Below, piece by piece: positions 17,596 through 27,371 of a DNA stretch of 64,000 nucleotides. Location of the stretch: positions 186,001 to 250,000 of the forward strand of contig CABZVB010000001.1 of NCBI GenBank assembly GCA_902529115.1, given 5' to 3'. Every line of letters starts with the position of its first letter. Position 1 is the stretch's first letter. The translations under genes and the position numbers were made by a program. The notes below the pieces were generated by a model that saw only the letters and a list, made by a program, of their open reading frames with translations, ran no database searches and was not told the origin of the DNA. Source of the DNA: an uncultured Balneola sp. Lineage in GTDB: Bacteria > Bacteroidota > Rhodothermia > Balneolales > Balneolaceae.

Positions 17596-18999
17596 TTAAA
17601 AGAATTTTTTAAGCCACTTCAATTTATCGGTATAGGGTGGATAGCGAAGAGGAATATCGAAAAAATAATTTTTCTTCATTATACTCTTGATATGAGAAAA
17701 AGTTTCAAAACTAGATTTACCATGATAGGCGCCTATGCCACTAGTAGCAATGCCTCCAAATGGTAAATTTGGATTACCAAGATGTGCTATGGTATCATTG
17801 ATTGCACCACCGCCGTATTTCAATTTTGTATTGAAATATTTTTGAAAATTTATATCGTTGGAAAATAAATAACAGGCCAAAGGCAGAGCATTTTTTTCAA
17901 TAATTTTTGCAATCTCATCTCTTTTTTCGAAAGTAAGTATTGGTAATATCGGGCCAAATATTTCTTCTTGCATAAGTGGGTGATTCATGTCAATTCCTCT
18001 AACAACGGTTGGGCTTATATATTTTTCTCTCATATTAATATTACCACCGATTACAATATCTATATTGTTTATTGCCTGTGTTTGCTTATTGGAGCCTTTA
18101 AGTAACTTGTGTAAACGTTTTACATGCTTCTCTGATACAATTCTTGAGTAGTCTGGACTATGTTCAGGTGATACTCCATAAAATTTTGTGATTACCTTTT
18201 TCAGGCATTCTATAAATTTTTTTTCTACATCCTTATGCACTATAATATAGTCAGGAGCAACACAAGTTTGGCCCGCATTCAAATATTTCCCCCAAGCAAT
18301 ACGTTTTGCGCTCACTTTTAGGTTAGCATTTTTATCTACAATACACGGGCTTTTCCCGCCTAACTCAAGGGTGCAAGGGATTAACCTTGATCCGGCACTT
18401 TTCCCGATAATTCTACCTACCTTTGTACTACCTGTAAAAAAGATGTAATCAAGGTCTAGATTCACTAGTGTGGAACTAATAGTGTGATCTCCTATTATCA
18501 CAGCAATATATTCAGGGTCAAAAAATTCTTCGATCATTTTTTTTAATACCTCTGCAACATTGGGCGCCCATTCTGAAGGCTTTAATAGTACAGTATTTCC
18601 AGCCGCTATAGCGCCAATGATTGGATTAAGACATAATTGAACAGGGTAGTTCCATGGTCCAATAACTAGACTAACCCCATAAGGTACTGCTAAGCTATAA
18701 TTTTTTGATGGGAAATTGATTAGCACGTCTGGATGTTTCTTAGGGCGCATCCATTTTTTTAAATTTCTCCGAATATAGCGGAGTTCTGTTTTGACCAAGG
18801 CGATTTCAGAACCGTACGCTTCAAATGTAGATTTTCCTAAATCATCTGATAATGCATTGATTAATTCATTTTCATAGGTATTTATAGCATGTTCAAGGCG
18901 ATTGAGTGAATCCTTACGAAATATATACTCCAAAGTGACATGTGTGTTGAAAAAGCGTTGCTGTTTTTCAAATACTGAATGTATTGTTTGTGTTGACAT
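17596..18999 (-). CDS. Aldehyde dehydrogenase, class 3 / fatty-aldehyde type
   Basis: A 467-residue cytosolic NAD(P)-dependent aldehyde dehydrogenase that oxidises aldehydes to acids. Visible landmarks are IGPWNYP (113-119), the cofactor loop FFTGSTKVG (187-195), the general base Glu212 in LELGGKSP, and the catalytic nucleophile Cys246 in NAGQTCVAPDY. The short length and a C-terminal YPPYTDKLKWLKKFF helix match the class 3 and fatty/coniferyl-aldehyde branch (AlkH or ALDH3-like), which has a hydrophobic tail, rather than the 490-500 residue betaine/acetaldehyde type. The start at 18999 is an ATG with the family's usual N-terminal length. It stands alone on the minus strand with about 220 bp upstream, so it likely has its own promoter. 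The aldehyde substrate is unknown; medium- to long-chain aldehydes are likeliest. Confidence 0.92.
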   Translation of the reverse strand: MSTQTIHSVFEKQQRFFNTHVTLEYIFRKDSLNRLEHAINTYENELINALSDDLGKSTFEAYGSEIALVKTELRYIRRNLKKWMRPKKHPDVLINFPSKNYSLAVPYGVSLVIGPWNYPVQLCLNPIIGAIAAGNTVLLKPSEWAPNVAEVLKKMIEEFFDPEYIAVIIGDHTISSTLVNLDLDYIFFTGSTKVGRIIGKSAGSRLIPCTLELGGKSPCIVDKNANLKVSAKRIAWGKYLNAGQTCVAPDYIIVHKDVEKKFIECLKKVITKFYGVSPEHSPDYSRIVSEKHVKRLHKLLKGSNKQTQAINNIDIVIGGNINMREKYISPTVVRGIDMNHPLMQEEIFGPILPILTFEKRDEIAKIIEKNALPLACYLFSNDINFQKYFNTKLKYGGGAINDTIAHLGNPNLPFGGIATSGIGAYHGKSSFETFSHIKSIMKKNYFFDIPLRYPPYTDKLKWLKKFF

Positions 19000-19139
19000 G
19001 CATCCTTTAACGAAGAATTAAACTTAATGATTCATTTTATACTTATGATCGATAGTTATCTGTGATTATGAAAACAAATAGCTAAGCAATATATATATAC
19101 AACTATTCAATCAAAGCATTTTTATTTACAATGAATTTG

Positions 19140-19161
19140 AGGTTATACGCATAACCTTTTT
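19140..19161. terminator. Hairpin with T-tract downstream of the PHP phosphodiesterase gene
   Basis: Perfect 7-bp stem AGGTTAT/ATAACCT with loop ACGC, followed on the plus strand by TTTT. It lies about 60 bp beyond the stop of the minus-strand gene ending at 19220, so it is well placed as its terminator, but the T-tract is on the plus-strand side, so direction and strength are uncertain. Confidence 0.4.
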
Positions 19162-19219
19162 GAGCAACTAATTACTTTACCATTAGAAATTGAGTGAATT
19201 CAATTCAAAGTTGCCCATC

Positions 19220-20407
19220 TTATTTTTCTACGGCAAGCGTGTAATCGATGACAGGATGCTTATTAGGAGCTAAAATTCCATTCAAAAATTCAAACTTCAG
19301 CTTTACTGTATCCACCCGTTGCAAGGTTTTCACGAGCAGTGTTTTAGTAGATTGAGGTTCTACGATAAAAACGGACGCGTCTTCATGAAAGGTGTAATCG
19401 GTGGTGTTTCGGAGTGTAAATCTAGAATGAGTCGCATTCACTAATTCTAACTCTAATATCTGTGTATCAGTTTGATAACCAATGACTCTAATAGGAAGTG
19501 AGGCTTTTAATATGGGCGTAAGCCACTTCTGCCTGCCAATAAACAAATTATTGAACCAAACCACGGTTTGCCGATTAAATAATGCCTCTCGGATAGTTTT
19601 CGGATCTCGTTCTTTCGCAAATACTAAGGTTACAGGTCGATGACCACCGTGCGGAATATCATACATCCAATCGGTGAGGCCATGTACGTCGGAGGTGCCA
19701 ACTAAGGTCAAGTTATAATCTAAGGCAAGTTGGAGCGCCTCATCGGAGTAACTGTGTTCATTCACAATTTCAATACCATGAAGCATATTTTTCTCAATTA
19801 ACTCTAAGTGCATGGGATCGTAGCTAGCGATACCATCTTTGCGTTGAGCGGTCCATTGTGGATGATTAGTAAAAATAAATGCTCCTTGCCTAGCTGCTTC
19901 TTCGAATGCATCCATTGGGTCTTCGGTCAGAATGGGATTAGCATCGTTAATAAATATAGCATTTGAATGTCCAGGAGGCATTTGCCGAGTAATTTCAGAA
20001 CCTGCAATCACTATTAAATTGGTGTTTCTTGCCGATGCTCTTGCCAATTCATAGGCTCTGTTTCGGTCTGGATGTGGAATATCTTTCGAATGCGGTTGGT
20101 ATTCTAAATGCTCTGTAGTTGAAATACAATCAATACCTTCTCTAACGGCCTCAGAAACACGAATATCAGGCCATACGGAACCATCCGAAAACACCGTATG
20201 CATGTGAAAATCACAACTAATCGTTTTAGTATTGGGTAGGTCAGGAAAATAAATCTTTTGTTCGACTGAATGATTGTGCCCGTGTGCTGGAGGCTTAACA
20301 ATTGAACTATGATGGTGGTGTCCCTGAGCAATCAGCAACTGCTGGTCTGAAAGGATAAATAATAAAACCAAAAGAGTGTAAAGTGGAATTGTAAATTTAC
20401 TGTTCAT
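19220..20407 (-). CDS. PHP-domain phosphoesterase (Sb-PDE family phosphodiesterase type), exported
   Basis: A 395-residue PHP-superfamily metal phosphoesterase. The first motif is DFHMHTVFSDGS (His68, His70, Asp75), the second STTEHLEY (Glu99, His100); later metal-site candidates are AGSEITR, FTNHPQW and GTSDVHG. This set and the KTIREALFNRQTVVWFNN segment match what annotations call the Sb-PDE family phosphodiesterases, which hydrolyse phosphodiesters. A hydrophobic N-terminus ending IAQ is a signal peptide, followed by an unusual histidine-rich stretch (GHHHHSS and HGHNHS, residues 29-46). The extra histidines could bind metal for the active site or chelate zinc or copper; that is inference. 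The gene is flanked by divergent MFS and unlinked ALDH genes, so context gives no substrate. Confidence 0.8.
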   Translation of the reverse strand: MNSKFTIPLYTLLVLLFILSDQQLLIAQGHHHHSSIVKPPAHGHNHSVEQKIYFPDLPNTKTISCDFHMHTVFSDGSVWPDIRVSEAVREGIDCISTTEHLEYQPHSKDIPHPDRNRAYELARASARNTNLIVIAGSEITRQMPPGHSNAIFINDANPILTEDPMDAFEEAARQGAFIFTNHPQWTAQRKDGIASYDPMHLELIEKNMLHGIEIVNEHSYSDEALQLALDYNLTLVGTSDVHGLTDWMYDIPHGGHRPVTLVFAKERDPKTIREALFNRQTVVWFNNLFIGRQKWLTPILKASLPIRVIGYQTDTQILELELVNATHSRFTLRNTTDYTFHEDASVFIVEPQSTKTLLVKTLQRVDTVKLKFEFLNGILAPNKHPVIDYTLAVEK

Positions 20408-20558
20408 GGCGTGATGTGGAGTATAAAATTTCTATTTATGTAAATCGATTTTACTCAAACTTACAAGTTAATATCATAAATAGGGGAGAGCTAGTTAAAT
20501 AGTCATTATAAGTAAGATGAAATAGTGATACTTTTTTGGTTTGGCTTAGCTAAAATTA

Positions 20559-21725
20559 TTGACATATGATCAATATTTAAATTTACCTCATTTGGATACC
20601 CAACAAAAATCAATTTTGGCAGTAAGCTTTGCTCTTTTCAATTTAGGCTTGGCTTTTGCAACATGGGCATCAAGAGTCCCTGATGTGCGAAATTTGGCGT
20701 TACTCACTGCCACCACATTGGGTTATGTACTTTTATTTAGAGGTTTAGGAACTTTGGTAATGATGCCTATAATTGCTTGGTTAATTCCAAAATTTGGTTC
20801 AAAGAATGTGGCTTTATTTATGGGATGTATGGTAGCTTTAACTCTGTTTCCTATCTCACTTATGGATCATTGGTTTAGTTTAGCAATATTGATGATGACC
20901 ATAGGGATGTGTAGCAGTGGATTTAATATATCTTTAAACTCATTAGGATCGGTGGTAGAAACCGAGACTGGGCAATCACACATGTCGAAAATACACTCCT
21001 GGTTTGGAGTTGGAATGGTATTTGGAGCTGTATTTGGTACTCTTGCCACCCGACTATCTTGGTCTGTACACATTCATTTTGGACTTGTATCCCTAATAAT
21101 GGTATTAATTTTGGCTTTTGTTGCGAATTATTTACCCAATGATAAACCAAATACTGAAGCTACTACACCAACATTCATGTGGCCCCATGATGGACTTATA
21201 GCATTGGGATTAATTACATTTTTAGCTGCAACCATTGAAACCTCCATTATGAATTGGGTGAGTTTATTTTTTACCGATCATGTACAAGCTTCTGAGAGCT
21301 TGGTGCCTCTAGGTTATGCTGTCTTTGCTGGCTCATTGCTGATAATGCGATTATTTGGTGACCGTTTAAAGATGAAATTTGGAGCCCGCAATCTGTTAGT
21401 TGGAGGAGCTGCATTTTCTTTAAGTGGACTTCTTATTGCGGTATATGCTCCAAACTTTATGGTAGCAATTATCGGAATGATAGCTACAGGGGCTGGAGTG
21501 TCGTTAAGTTTCCCCATGTTGTTCAGTGCAGCTGGGAAAGAAGGAGCTATTGCGTTAACAACGGTTGCCAGTTTTGGATATGTAGGTGGCATGATATCCC
21601 AACCTGTGATGGGTTGGGTGGTAGAAACGTATGAATTAGCTGGAGGTTTCCTATTTATAGCGGCTATTACGGTAATTATTGGTATTCTAGCTTCTAAAGC
21701 TCGTCTTTTAGCTCCCACACACTAG
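20559..21725 (+). CDS. MFS transporter (YbjJ/FucP-like)
   Basis: A 388-residue inner-membrane permease with about twelve hydrophobic segments. The opening FALFNLGLAFATWASRVPDVR resembles the start of MFS proteins of the YbjJ type; the loop WLIPKFGSKNVALFMG after the second segment is the MFS signature region, and GDRLKMKFGARNLLVGG is its second-half counterpart. The frame begins with a TTG codon; an in-frame stop lies just upstream, so no longer form exists. The 3' end overlaps the convergent amylase gene by 32 bp. Substrate is not deducible; a sugar or drug efflux role is possible. Sharing a junction with an alpha-amylase family gene is suggestive of sugar use but they are convergent, not co-transcribed. 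Confidence 0.85.
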   Translation: MTYDQYLNLPHLDTQQKSILAVSFALFNLGLAFATWASRVPDVRNLALLTATTLGYVLLFRGLGTLVMMPIIAWLIPKFGSKNVALFMGCMVALTLFPISLMDHWFSLAILMMTIGMCSSGFNISLNSLGSVVETETGQSHMSKIHSWFGVGMVFGAVFGTLATRLSWSVHIHFGLVSLIMVLILAFVANYLPNDKPNTEATTPTFMWPHDGLIALGLITFLAATIETSIMNWVSLFFTDHVQASESLVPLGYAVFAGSLLIMRLFGDRLKMKFGARNLLVGGAAFSLSGLLIAVYAPNFMVAIIGMIATGAGVSLSFPMLFSAAGKEGAIALTTVASFGYVGGMISQPVMGWVVETYELAGGFLFIAAITVIIGILASKARLLAPTH

Positions 21726-23565
21726 CTTCTTTAGAAGGGAGAACTAAGGTCGCCCCTAAATCTATATTAGTATTTGTAATTACATTTTTAGCGGTAGTAA
21801 AATCACCTAATACTTCCTGAAAACGAGTGGCATCCAAGGTTTTTTCTTCGTTCGATGTATTAACTAATACCATGACCGTCTGTTGCTCGTGAATGCGGAA
21901 ATACACATAAGTGCCATCTTCAGGAACAAAATGTTTCATGCTTCCTTGATGAGTAGCTATTGCTGTTTTTCTCCAATTGGCAAGGCTTCGGATATAATTA
22001 AAAGCATCATTTTCACTCTCTGTTCTGCCTTTTTCGGTGAATACACTTCGAGTATCGTCAGTCCAGCCACCAGGCAGAGTTTGTCTCCATGCTTCATCAT
22101 CACCACCTCTATTTTCATGGCCAAACATAAATTCTGTACCATAATAAATCTGCGGTATACCTCTTTGAGTAAGTAAAAGAGTAATTGCCATTTTAAAGGC
22201 AGCCACATCCTTATTTACATGCTCATAGACGCGAGACATATCGTGGTTATCAAGGAAAATCACGTTTTTCATCGCATTGGCATATAGGTGATCCTGCCCA
22301 AGCATATAATAGATTTTCATGAGACCATTCTCCCAGCCAAATTCTTCCGTCATTCCATCTCTAACAGCAAATGACCAAGGAAAATCGGTAATACTGGGTA
22401 ATTTGGAATCATAACCATCATCCTGGCCAGGTAGGTCGTATTGCCAAAATGCCGCAGCTGGAGTATTTATCGCCCATGCTTCTCCAACGATATTGAAGTC
22501 AGGGTATGCTGTTAAAACAACGTCTACCCATTCTGCCATGTATTTTTTATCTGGATATAAATAGGTATCCATTCGGATTCCGTCTACGCCAGAGTATTCA
22601 ATCCACCATAGTGTGTTTATGATTAGATAGTCGGTGAGTAAAGGTTCATCTTGATTTAAATCAGGCATCTCTGGAACAAACCAACCATCAACAAGTTTTA
22701 TCATATCATAGTCGGAAGAATAAGGATCGGCAACAATAGATCCTTGATAATTGGTTTGCATATATTGATCAATGTTGTGTATCCAATCTTGGGTAGGTAG
22801 GTCTCGCATCCACCAGTGTTGATCGCCAATATGATTGTGAATCATATCCATAATTACCTTCATTCCACGCTCATGAGCCGCGTCGATGAGCGATTTGTAT
22901 TCCGCATTAGAACCATATCGTCGGTCTACTTTGTACAAATCCGTTGCGGCATACCCGTGGTAGGCTCCGTACTCGGGTTTCATATCATTTTCAATGATTG
23001 GGGTGAACCAAATAGCAGTCATTCCCAAATCGTTTAGATAGTCAAGGTGTTGAGTAACACCTGCTAAATCCCCCCCTTGACGGCGTTGTGGATTTGTTCG
23101 ATCCGCAGATTCTAGCATCCCTTCAATAGTATCATTATCAGGATTCCCGTTGGCAAAGCGATCGGGCATCATTAGATAGATAACATCAGATGCATCAAAA
23201 CCTTGGTTCTTATTAGTCCGATTTTCACGACGTTTTAGCTCAAAGTCTACAGTTAGGGTAGAGGATTCATGGCTCAATCGAATCGGAATAATTCCCGCTG
23301 AGGAAGCTGAACTAATATTTAGGTATACGAATAAATAATTTGGCGAATCTACCGCTATTTGTTTTATAAGTTCTACACCGGGATAATTAACTTGAGCCTG
23401 GTGAAGTCCAATATTGGGACCATATAATTGTATCTGCACTTCTTCAACAGGCATGTCTGTCCACCAAAATGGAGGGTCCATTTTATTTACTTGGCCATAT
23501 AAGTTAAATGCAAGGGTAATAGTTGAAAAAACACTGAATAAAAGAAGAAATAATAAACGGGTCAT
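21694..23565 (-). CDS. Secreted GH13 alpha-amylase family enzyme with cyclomaltodextrinase N-terminal domain (neopullulanase-like)
   Basis: A 623-residue enzyme with a signal peptide (ending about residue 25). Residues 27-112 form the beta-sandwich typical of the cyclomaltodextrinase/neopullulanase N-domain (DPPFWWTDMPVEEVQIQLYG). The (beta/alpha)8 domain has DVIYLMMPDRFANG, then the conserved GH13 regions: DMIHNHIG (240-247), GIRMDTYLY with nucleophile Asp333, NIVGEAW with acid/base Glu362, and FLDNHDMSR with Asp442. The last 80 residues make the C-terminal beta domain. It should cleave alpha-1,4 and possibly alpha-1,6 bonds in pullulan, cyclodextrins or starch oligosaccharides in the periplasm, like SusA. 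No SusCD-like genes are in the window. The 3' end overlaps the convergent MFS gene by 32 bp. Confidence 0.92.
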   Translation of the reverse strand: MTRLLFLLLFSVFSTITLAFNLYGQVNKMDPPFWWTDMPVEEVQIQLYGPNIGLHQAQVNYPGVELIKQIAVDSPNYLFVYLNISSASSAGIIPIRLSHESSTLTVDFELKRRENRTNKNQGFDASDVIYLMMPDRFANGNPDNDTIEGMLESADRTNPQRRQGGDLAGVTQHLDYLNDLGMTAIWFTPIIENDMKPEYGAYHGYAATDLYKVDRRYGSNAEYKSLIDAAHERGMKVIMDMIHNHIGDQHWWMRDLPTQDWIHNIDQYMQTNYQGSIVADPYSSDYDMIKLVDGWFVPEMPDLNQDEPLLTDYLIINTLWWIEYSGVDGIRMDTYLYPDKKYMAEWVDVVLTAYPDFNIVGEAWAINTPAAAFWQYDLPGQDDGYDSKLPSITDFPWSFAVRDGMTEEFGWENGLMKIYYMLGQDHLYANAMKNVIFLDNHDMSRVYEHVNKDVAAFKMAITLLLTQRGIPQIYYGTEFMFGHENRGGDDEAWRQTLPGGWTDDTRSVFTEKGRTESENDAFNYIRSLANWRKTAIATHQGSMKHFVPEDGTYVYFRIHEQQTVMVLVNTSNEEKTLDATRFQEVLGDFTTAKNVITNTNIDLGATLVLPSKEASVWELKDEL

Positions 23566-23606
23566 GTAGATTAGACTTAAATCAAATTTTGATTAGGCTG
23601 ACAAAC

Positions 23607-24938
23607 TTAGTTCCCAGAACTTGCAAAATAATCAATGACTAAGTGGCTTAAGCTTCTAACACCTAATTCAAGGCCACTTTCATCGATATAAAAGTCAGGG
23701 GTATGGTGTCCAGCTGGAGTACCTCCTTCAGGAAGCCCGCCTAGAAAGAAGTAGAGCCCTGGTATTTGTTCTTGAAAGAATGAAAAGTCTTCTGCACCAG
23801 TGATGGCTGGCATGGTTACCACCATATTTTCACCGGCTGTCTTTTGCAGTGTTGGAACCATTTTTCGTGTTAGTTCGGGGTCATTATAAGTAATGGGATA
23901 ACCAGGCGAAATAGTCACTTCTGCTGTGGCCCCATTTGCTTCTGCTGTTTTTATTGCAATTGTTTTGATACGCTCAAAAATTGCGTCACGCATATCATTA
24001 TCAAGCGCGCGAATGGTACCCTCCATGAATACTTCTTCTGGTATAATATTACTTCTAACACCACCATGTATTTGACCAACGGTTACTACAGCAGCTTCAT
24101 TGGTTAACTCCATATTTCTGCTGATAATAGTTTGAAGGTTGTTTATAATTTGAGCTGATGTTACTATAGGATCTACTCCACTCCATGGTGCTGAGCCATG
24201 AGCTTGTTTACCATTAACGGTGATTTGAAAAGTATTCGAGCTAGCCATAATGCCACCTTCTCTGTAAGTAATCATTCCTACAGGAGTAGCATCGGATATG
24301 TGTAAACCAAAGATAGCATCAACATTAGGGTTCTTTAAAACACCTTCTTTAACCATAAGTTCTGCACCGCCTTCTTCGCCAGCAGGCGCACCCTCTTCTG
24401 CTGGTTGAAATATAAATTTCACCGTACCGTTAACTTTATCTTTCAGCTCAGTTAGTATTTGAGCCACTCCCATTAGAATAGCTACATGGGTATCATGGCC
24501 ACATGCATGCATGACACCAACTTGATTTCCTTGGTACTCTCCTATGGCGGTAGATTTAAATGGGATAGGTGTACGCTCGGTCACCGGCAGAGCATCCATA
24601 TCGGCTCTAAGTGCTACCACGGGTCCAGGGGTAGCACCTTCTAAAATAGCGACTACTCCTGTATGAGCTATTCCAGTCCGGACTTCTAGCCCCAAATCTG
24701 TCAAGTGTTTGCTGATATACTCAGCCGTTTTATATTCACGATTAGATAACTCAGGATTTTGGTGTATGTGACGCCGCCACTCTATCACGCGATCTTCTAA
24801 ATCGGCTGATCGACTATCAATGAGAGTTTTTAAATCTTGAGCATATGCATATTTGGCCATATTTCCCATCAGAAGCACGGTCATGAAAGAACTAAATAAA
24901 AGAAGGGTAACTATTTTTTTTAATGGTCGAGTATTCAT
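23607..24938 (-). CDS. M20 family amidohydrolase (IAA-amino acid / hippurate hydrolase-like), exported
   Basis: A 443-residue dinuclear metal amidohydrolase of peptidase family M20D. Visible metal and catalytic motifs are RADMDALP (111-118), MHACGHDTHV with Cys146 and His148, and FQPAEEGAPAGEEGG with Glu181/182 region. The lid domain follows (INNLQTIISRNMELTNEAAVVTVG), and the C-terminal GAEDFSFFQEQIPG completes the metal site. It removes N-acyl groups from amino acids or peptides. An N-terminal hydrophobic stretch ending YAYAQ indicates export to the periplasm, unlike the cytosolic relatives. It lies 41 bp upstream of the amylase gene on the same strand, so co-transcription is likely although the functions are not obviously related. 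Exact substrate is open. Confidence 0.9.
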   Translation of the reverse strand: MNTRPLKKIVTLLLFSSFMTVLLMGNMAKYAYAQDLKTLIDSRSADLEDRVIEWRRHIHQNPELSNREYKTAEYISKHLTDLGLEVRTGIAHTGVVAILEGATPGPVVALRADMDALPVTERTPIPFKSTAIGEYQGNQVGVMHACGHDTHVAILMGVAQILTELKDKVNGTVKFIFQPAEEGAPAGEEGGAELMVKEGVLKNPNVDAIFGLHISDATPVGMITYREGGIMASSNTFQITVNGKQAHGSAPWSGVDPIVTSAQIINNLQTIISRNMELTNEAAVVTVGQIHGGVRSNIIPEEVFMEGTIRALDNDMRDAIFERIKTIAIKTAEANGATAEVTISPGYPITYNDPELTRKMVPTLQKTAGENMVVTMPAITGAEDFSFFQEQIPGLYFFLGGLPEGGTPAGHHTPDFYIDESGLELGVRSLSHLVIDYFASSGN

Positions 24939-25033
24939 ACTAAATATTTATTTATCAATAGTTTCAGTAAAATGAATTAAAGTAAAGAAGGGTGATCTGT
25001 GAATTGAAATATACTTTAATCATGTCTAACAAC

Positions 25034-25051
25034 TTCAGCAAAAAAGCTGAA
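25034..25051. repeat. Short hairpin (TTCAGC-A6-GCTGAA) downstream of nadA
   Basis: Six-base perfect inverted repeat with a six-A loop, about 65 bp past the nadA stop. It may help end nadA transcripts, but there is no T-tract on either side. Confidence 0.25.
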
Positions 25052-25114
25052 ATCCACAAATAAATGCGAAGTAAGGAATCGTGTAATGTAAGTAAGAATC
25101 TAAAAAGCAACGTC

Positions 25115-26224
25115 TTAACTAAGTTCTAACATTCGTTCTAGCGATAAAATGGCATATTTTGCAACCTCTGGGTCTACCTTAATATGGTTTACCACTCTTC
25201 CTGCCTCGATTTCTTCTAATGACCATAATAAATGGGGAAGATCAATACGATTCATCGTTAAACATGGACACATAAAGGGATTAAGCGATTCAATTTGTTT
25301 ATCAGGATGTTCAGTGATGATTCGATTAACCAAATTCATTTCGGTTCCAATGGCCCACTTAGATCCTGCTGGAGCTTCTTCGATAGTACGAATAATGTAA
25401 TTGGTAGAGCCTGCATAGTCAGAGTGTTGAACCACATCGAAAATACATTCAGGATGTACAATAACCTGTATTTCAGGGTCACGCATTTTAGCGTGCATTA
25501 TATGTTCGCGTGTGAATTTTTCGTGTACGGAACAATGTCCCTTCCAGAGAATGACTCGAACATCTTCCCATGCACCGTCAAATTCGAACTCATTGTCTGT
25601 TGGGTTATAAATGCACATGTGTTCTAATGCTATTCCTAATTTATGAGCAGTATTTCGGCCCAAATGCTGATCCGGTAAAAAAAGGACTCGTTCTTTTTGT
25701 TCAAAAGCCCATTTAAGCATGGTATGCACATTGCCTGAGGTTACACATGCTCCTCCATATTTTCCAACGAATCCTTTAATTGCTGCAGTAGAATTTACAT
25801 AGGTGAGTGGAATTATTGTGTCTCCCCAAATTTTTTGCATTCGCTCCCATCCCTTCTCAGTCTGTTCAATATTGGCCATATCAGCCATCGAACATCCAGC
25901 TCTCATGTCGGGTAAAATCACCTTTACATCTTCTTTGGTCAACATATCAGCCGTTTCCGCCATAAAATGAACCCCGCAAAACACAATGTATTCTACTTCT
26001 GGTATTTCCGCACAAATCTGAGCTAGTTTTAAGGAATCGCCTCGCACATCGGCAAAGTCTATTACTTCATCTTTTTGGTAATGATGCCCAGGGATAAACA
26101 GACGAACACCTAGCCTATTTTTTATTTCTAATATACGACGCGACATCTCATCACTACTTAATTCATTATAGTGATTGGGAATTCGCAGATCGATTTCTAT
26201 ACCTAATAATTCATTTAGCTCCAT
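25115..26224 (-). CDS. nadA: Quinolinate synthase
   Basis: A 369-residue cytosolic [4Fe-4S] enzyme that condenses iminoaspartate with dihydroxyacetone phosphate to quinolinate in de novo NAD synthesis. Sequence marks are [19 protein letters not shown] near residue 46, and three cysteines with the spacing of the B. subtilis-type long NadA: Cys111 ([10 protein letters not shown]), Cys231 (GHCSVHE) and Cys321 (MCPCLTMN), the presumed cluster ligands. Length matches the 368-residue form. The gene lies 179 bp downstream of nadC on the same strand; nadB, which supplies iminoaspartate, is not in the window. The divergent cysteine desulfurase beyond nadC is well placed to help build its cluster, as in the B. 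subtilis nad locus. Confidence 0.97.
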   Translation of the reverse strand: MELNELLGIEIDLRIPNHYNELSSDEMSRRILEIKNRLGVRLFIPGHHYQKDEVIDFADVRGDSLKLAQICAEIPEVEYIVFCGVHFMAETADMLTKEDVKVILPDMRAGCSMADMANIEQTEKGWERMQKIWGDTIIPLTYVNSTAAIKGFVGKYGGACVTSGNVHTMLKWAFEQKERVLFLPDQHLGRNTAHKLGIALEHMCIYNPTDNEFEFDGAWEDVRVILWKGHCSVHEKFTREHIMHAKMRDPEIQVIVHPECIFDVVQHSDYAGSTNYIIRTIEEAPAGSKWAIGTEMNLVNRIITEHPDKQIESLNPFMCPCLTMNRIDLPHLLWSLEEIEAGRVVNHIKVDPEVAKYAILSLERMLELS

Positions 26225-26403
26225 AGAAAAAAATAATCGTTTTAATCTAAATTCGAGTAATTTGAATTGATATTGTTTGAAAAGAGTAGGTTTCTACTTT
26301 TCTTATTATCTGTCAATATGATAAAGATAGCATTTTTATTAGTAACAGTTTATACGACCACAACCACAGTTTTTATATATAAATCACCTTTATTTAGTAT
26401 ATA

Positions 26404-27234
26404 TTAATCAATATAAAAGCTAATATCACATGCTTTTACCGAATGGGTAATCCAACCTACAGAAATTACATCAGCCCCGCACTTTCTATATCCAGCAATG
26501 TTGTCTGGACTTATTCCGCCTGATAATTCAACTATTATCGACTTGGGAATATACTTGCGTAACTCTTTTACCTGATCAGGAGTTTGATTATCCAGCATAA
26601 TAACATCCACCTCGGCATCCACTGCCTGTTGCACTTGATTCAGTGTCTCTACCTCTATCTCAATTTTTATCATATGTCCTTGCTGTTTTCGAACCATTTC
26701 TACTGCCTTTGCTATACCTCCTGCAGCCCTTATATGATTATCTTTGATCATAACACCATCATCCAACCGAAATCGATGGTTAAAACCCCCACCACATCGC
26801 ACGGCATATTTTTGGATCATTCGTAGACCAGGTAAGGTTTTACGAGTATCGACGACTTTAATATCTGGGTTATCTAGGCGTTGAATGAGGTCATGAGTTG
26901 TACTTGCAATTCCAGTGAGGTGCTGTAGCAAATTTAAAATGACACGTTCTCCGCTCAGTAATGTGGAAACAGGGCCTTTTACCTTGGCAAGAACTGAATC
27001 TTCTTCAAATGCTTGACCATCTTCAACGGACCAAAAAACCTCGACACCACCACCCAATGCGGTATATACCTGCTCTAGAATCTTTCGACCCGAAAAAATC
27101 CCTGATTGCTTGGCTAAAAAGCGGCCACCTTTTTGGGTAGTTGAATCAAAAAGCCACTGGCTAGACCAGTCACCCATACCAAGGTCTTCTGCTAGTGCTT
27201 GTTTAATAATACGTTCTAAGGTTATCGGGTTCAT
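26404..27234 (-). CDS. nadC: Nicotinate-nucleotide diphosphorylase (carboxylating)
   Basis: A 276-residue type II phosphoribosyltransferase converting quinolinate and PRPP to nicotinate mononucleotide, the step after NadA. Diagnostic segments are ALAEDLGMGDWSS at the N-terminus, VDTRKTLPGLRMIQKYAV in the substrate site, RLDDGVMIKDNHI with the catalytic lysine, and VELSGGISPDNI near the C-terminus. Length is typical. It sits upstream of nadA on the minus strand with a 179-bp gap, long enough for a second promoter or for regulatory DNA. Its start at 27234 faces the cysteine desulfurase gene across a 137-bp divergent region, suggesting shared control. No damage is seen. Confidence 0.97.
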   Translation of the reverse strand: MNPITLERIIKQALAEDLGMGDWSSQWLFDSTTQKGGRFLAKQSGIFSGRKILEQVYTALGGGVEVFWSVEDGQAFEEDSVLAKVKGPVSTLLSGERVILNLLQHLTGIASTTHDLIQRLDNPDIKVVDTRKTLPGLRMIQKYAVRCGGGFNHRFRLDDGVMIKDNHIRAAGGIAKAVEMVRKQQGHMIKIEIEVETLNQVQQAVDAEVDVIMLDNQTPDQVKELRKYIPKSIIVELSGGISPDNIAGYRKCGADVISVGWITHSVKACDISFYID

Positions 27235-27371
27235 AAGAACTAAATGGGTTTGAGTGGTACTTTTTTAATAATTTCTAAAGAGTTGTTTTAACAAGTAAAA
27301 CATAATATAAGTTACGTAGATACCGTCATTAAAACATCTTTCTTAGACCTTCAAAAGCAAAACAAGTGCTT

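Noticed and set aside
17527-17766. 79-codon plus-strand frame beside the ALDH gene
   Set aside because: It covers the intrinsic terminator and then runs antisense through the ALDH C-terminus, so it is a shadow frame.
26318-26407. 29-codon hydrophobic frame on the plus strand between nadA and nadC
   Set aside because: It has no ribosome-binding signal, lies antisense to two minus-strand genes and runs into the nadC end; AT-rich spacer easily gives such frames.
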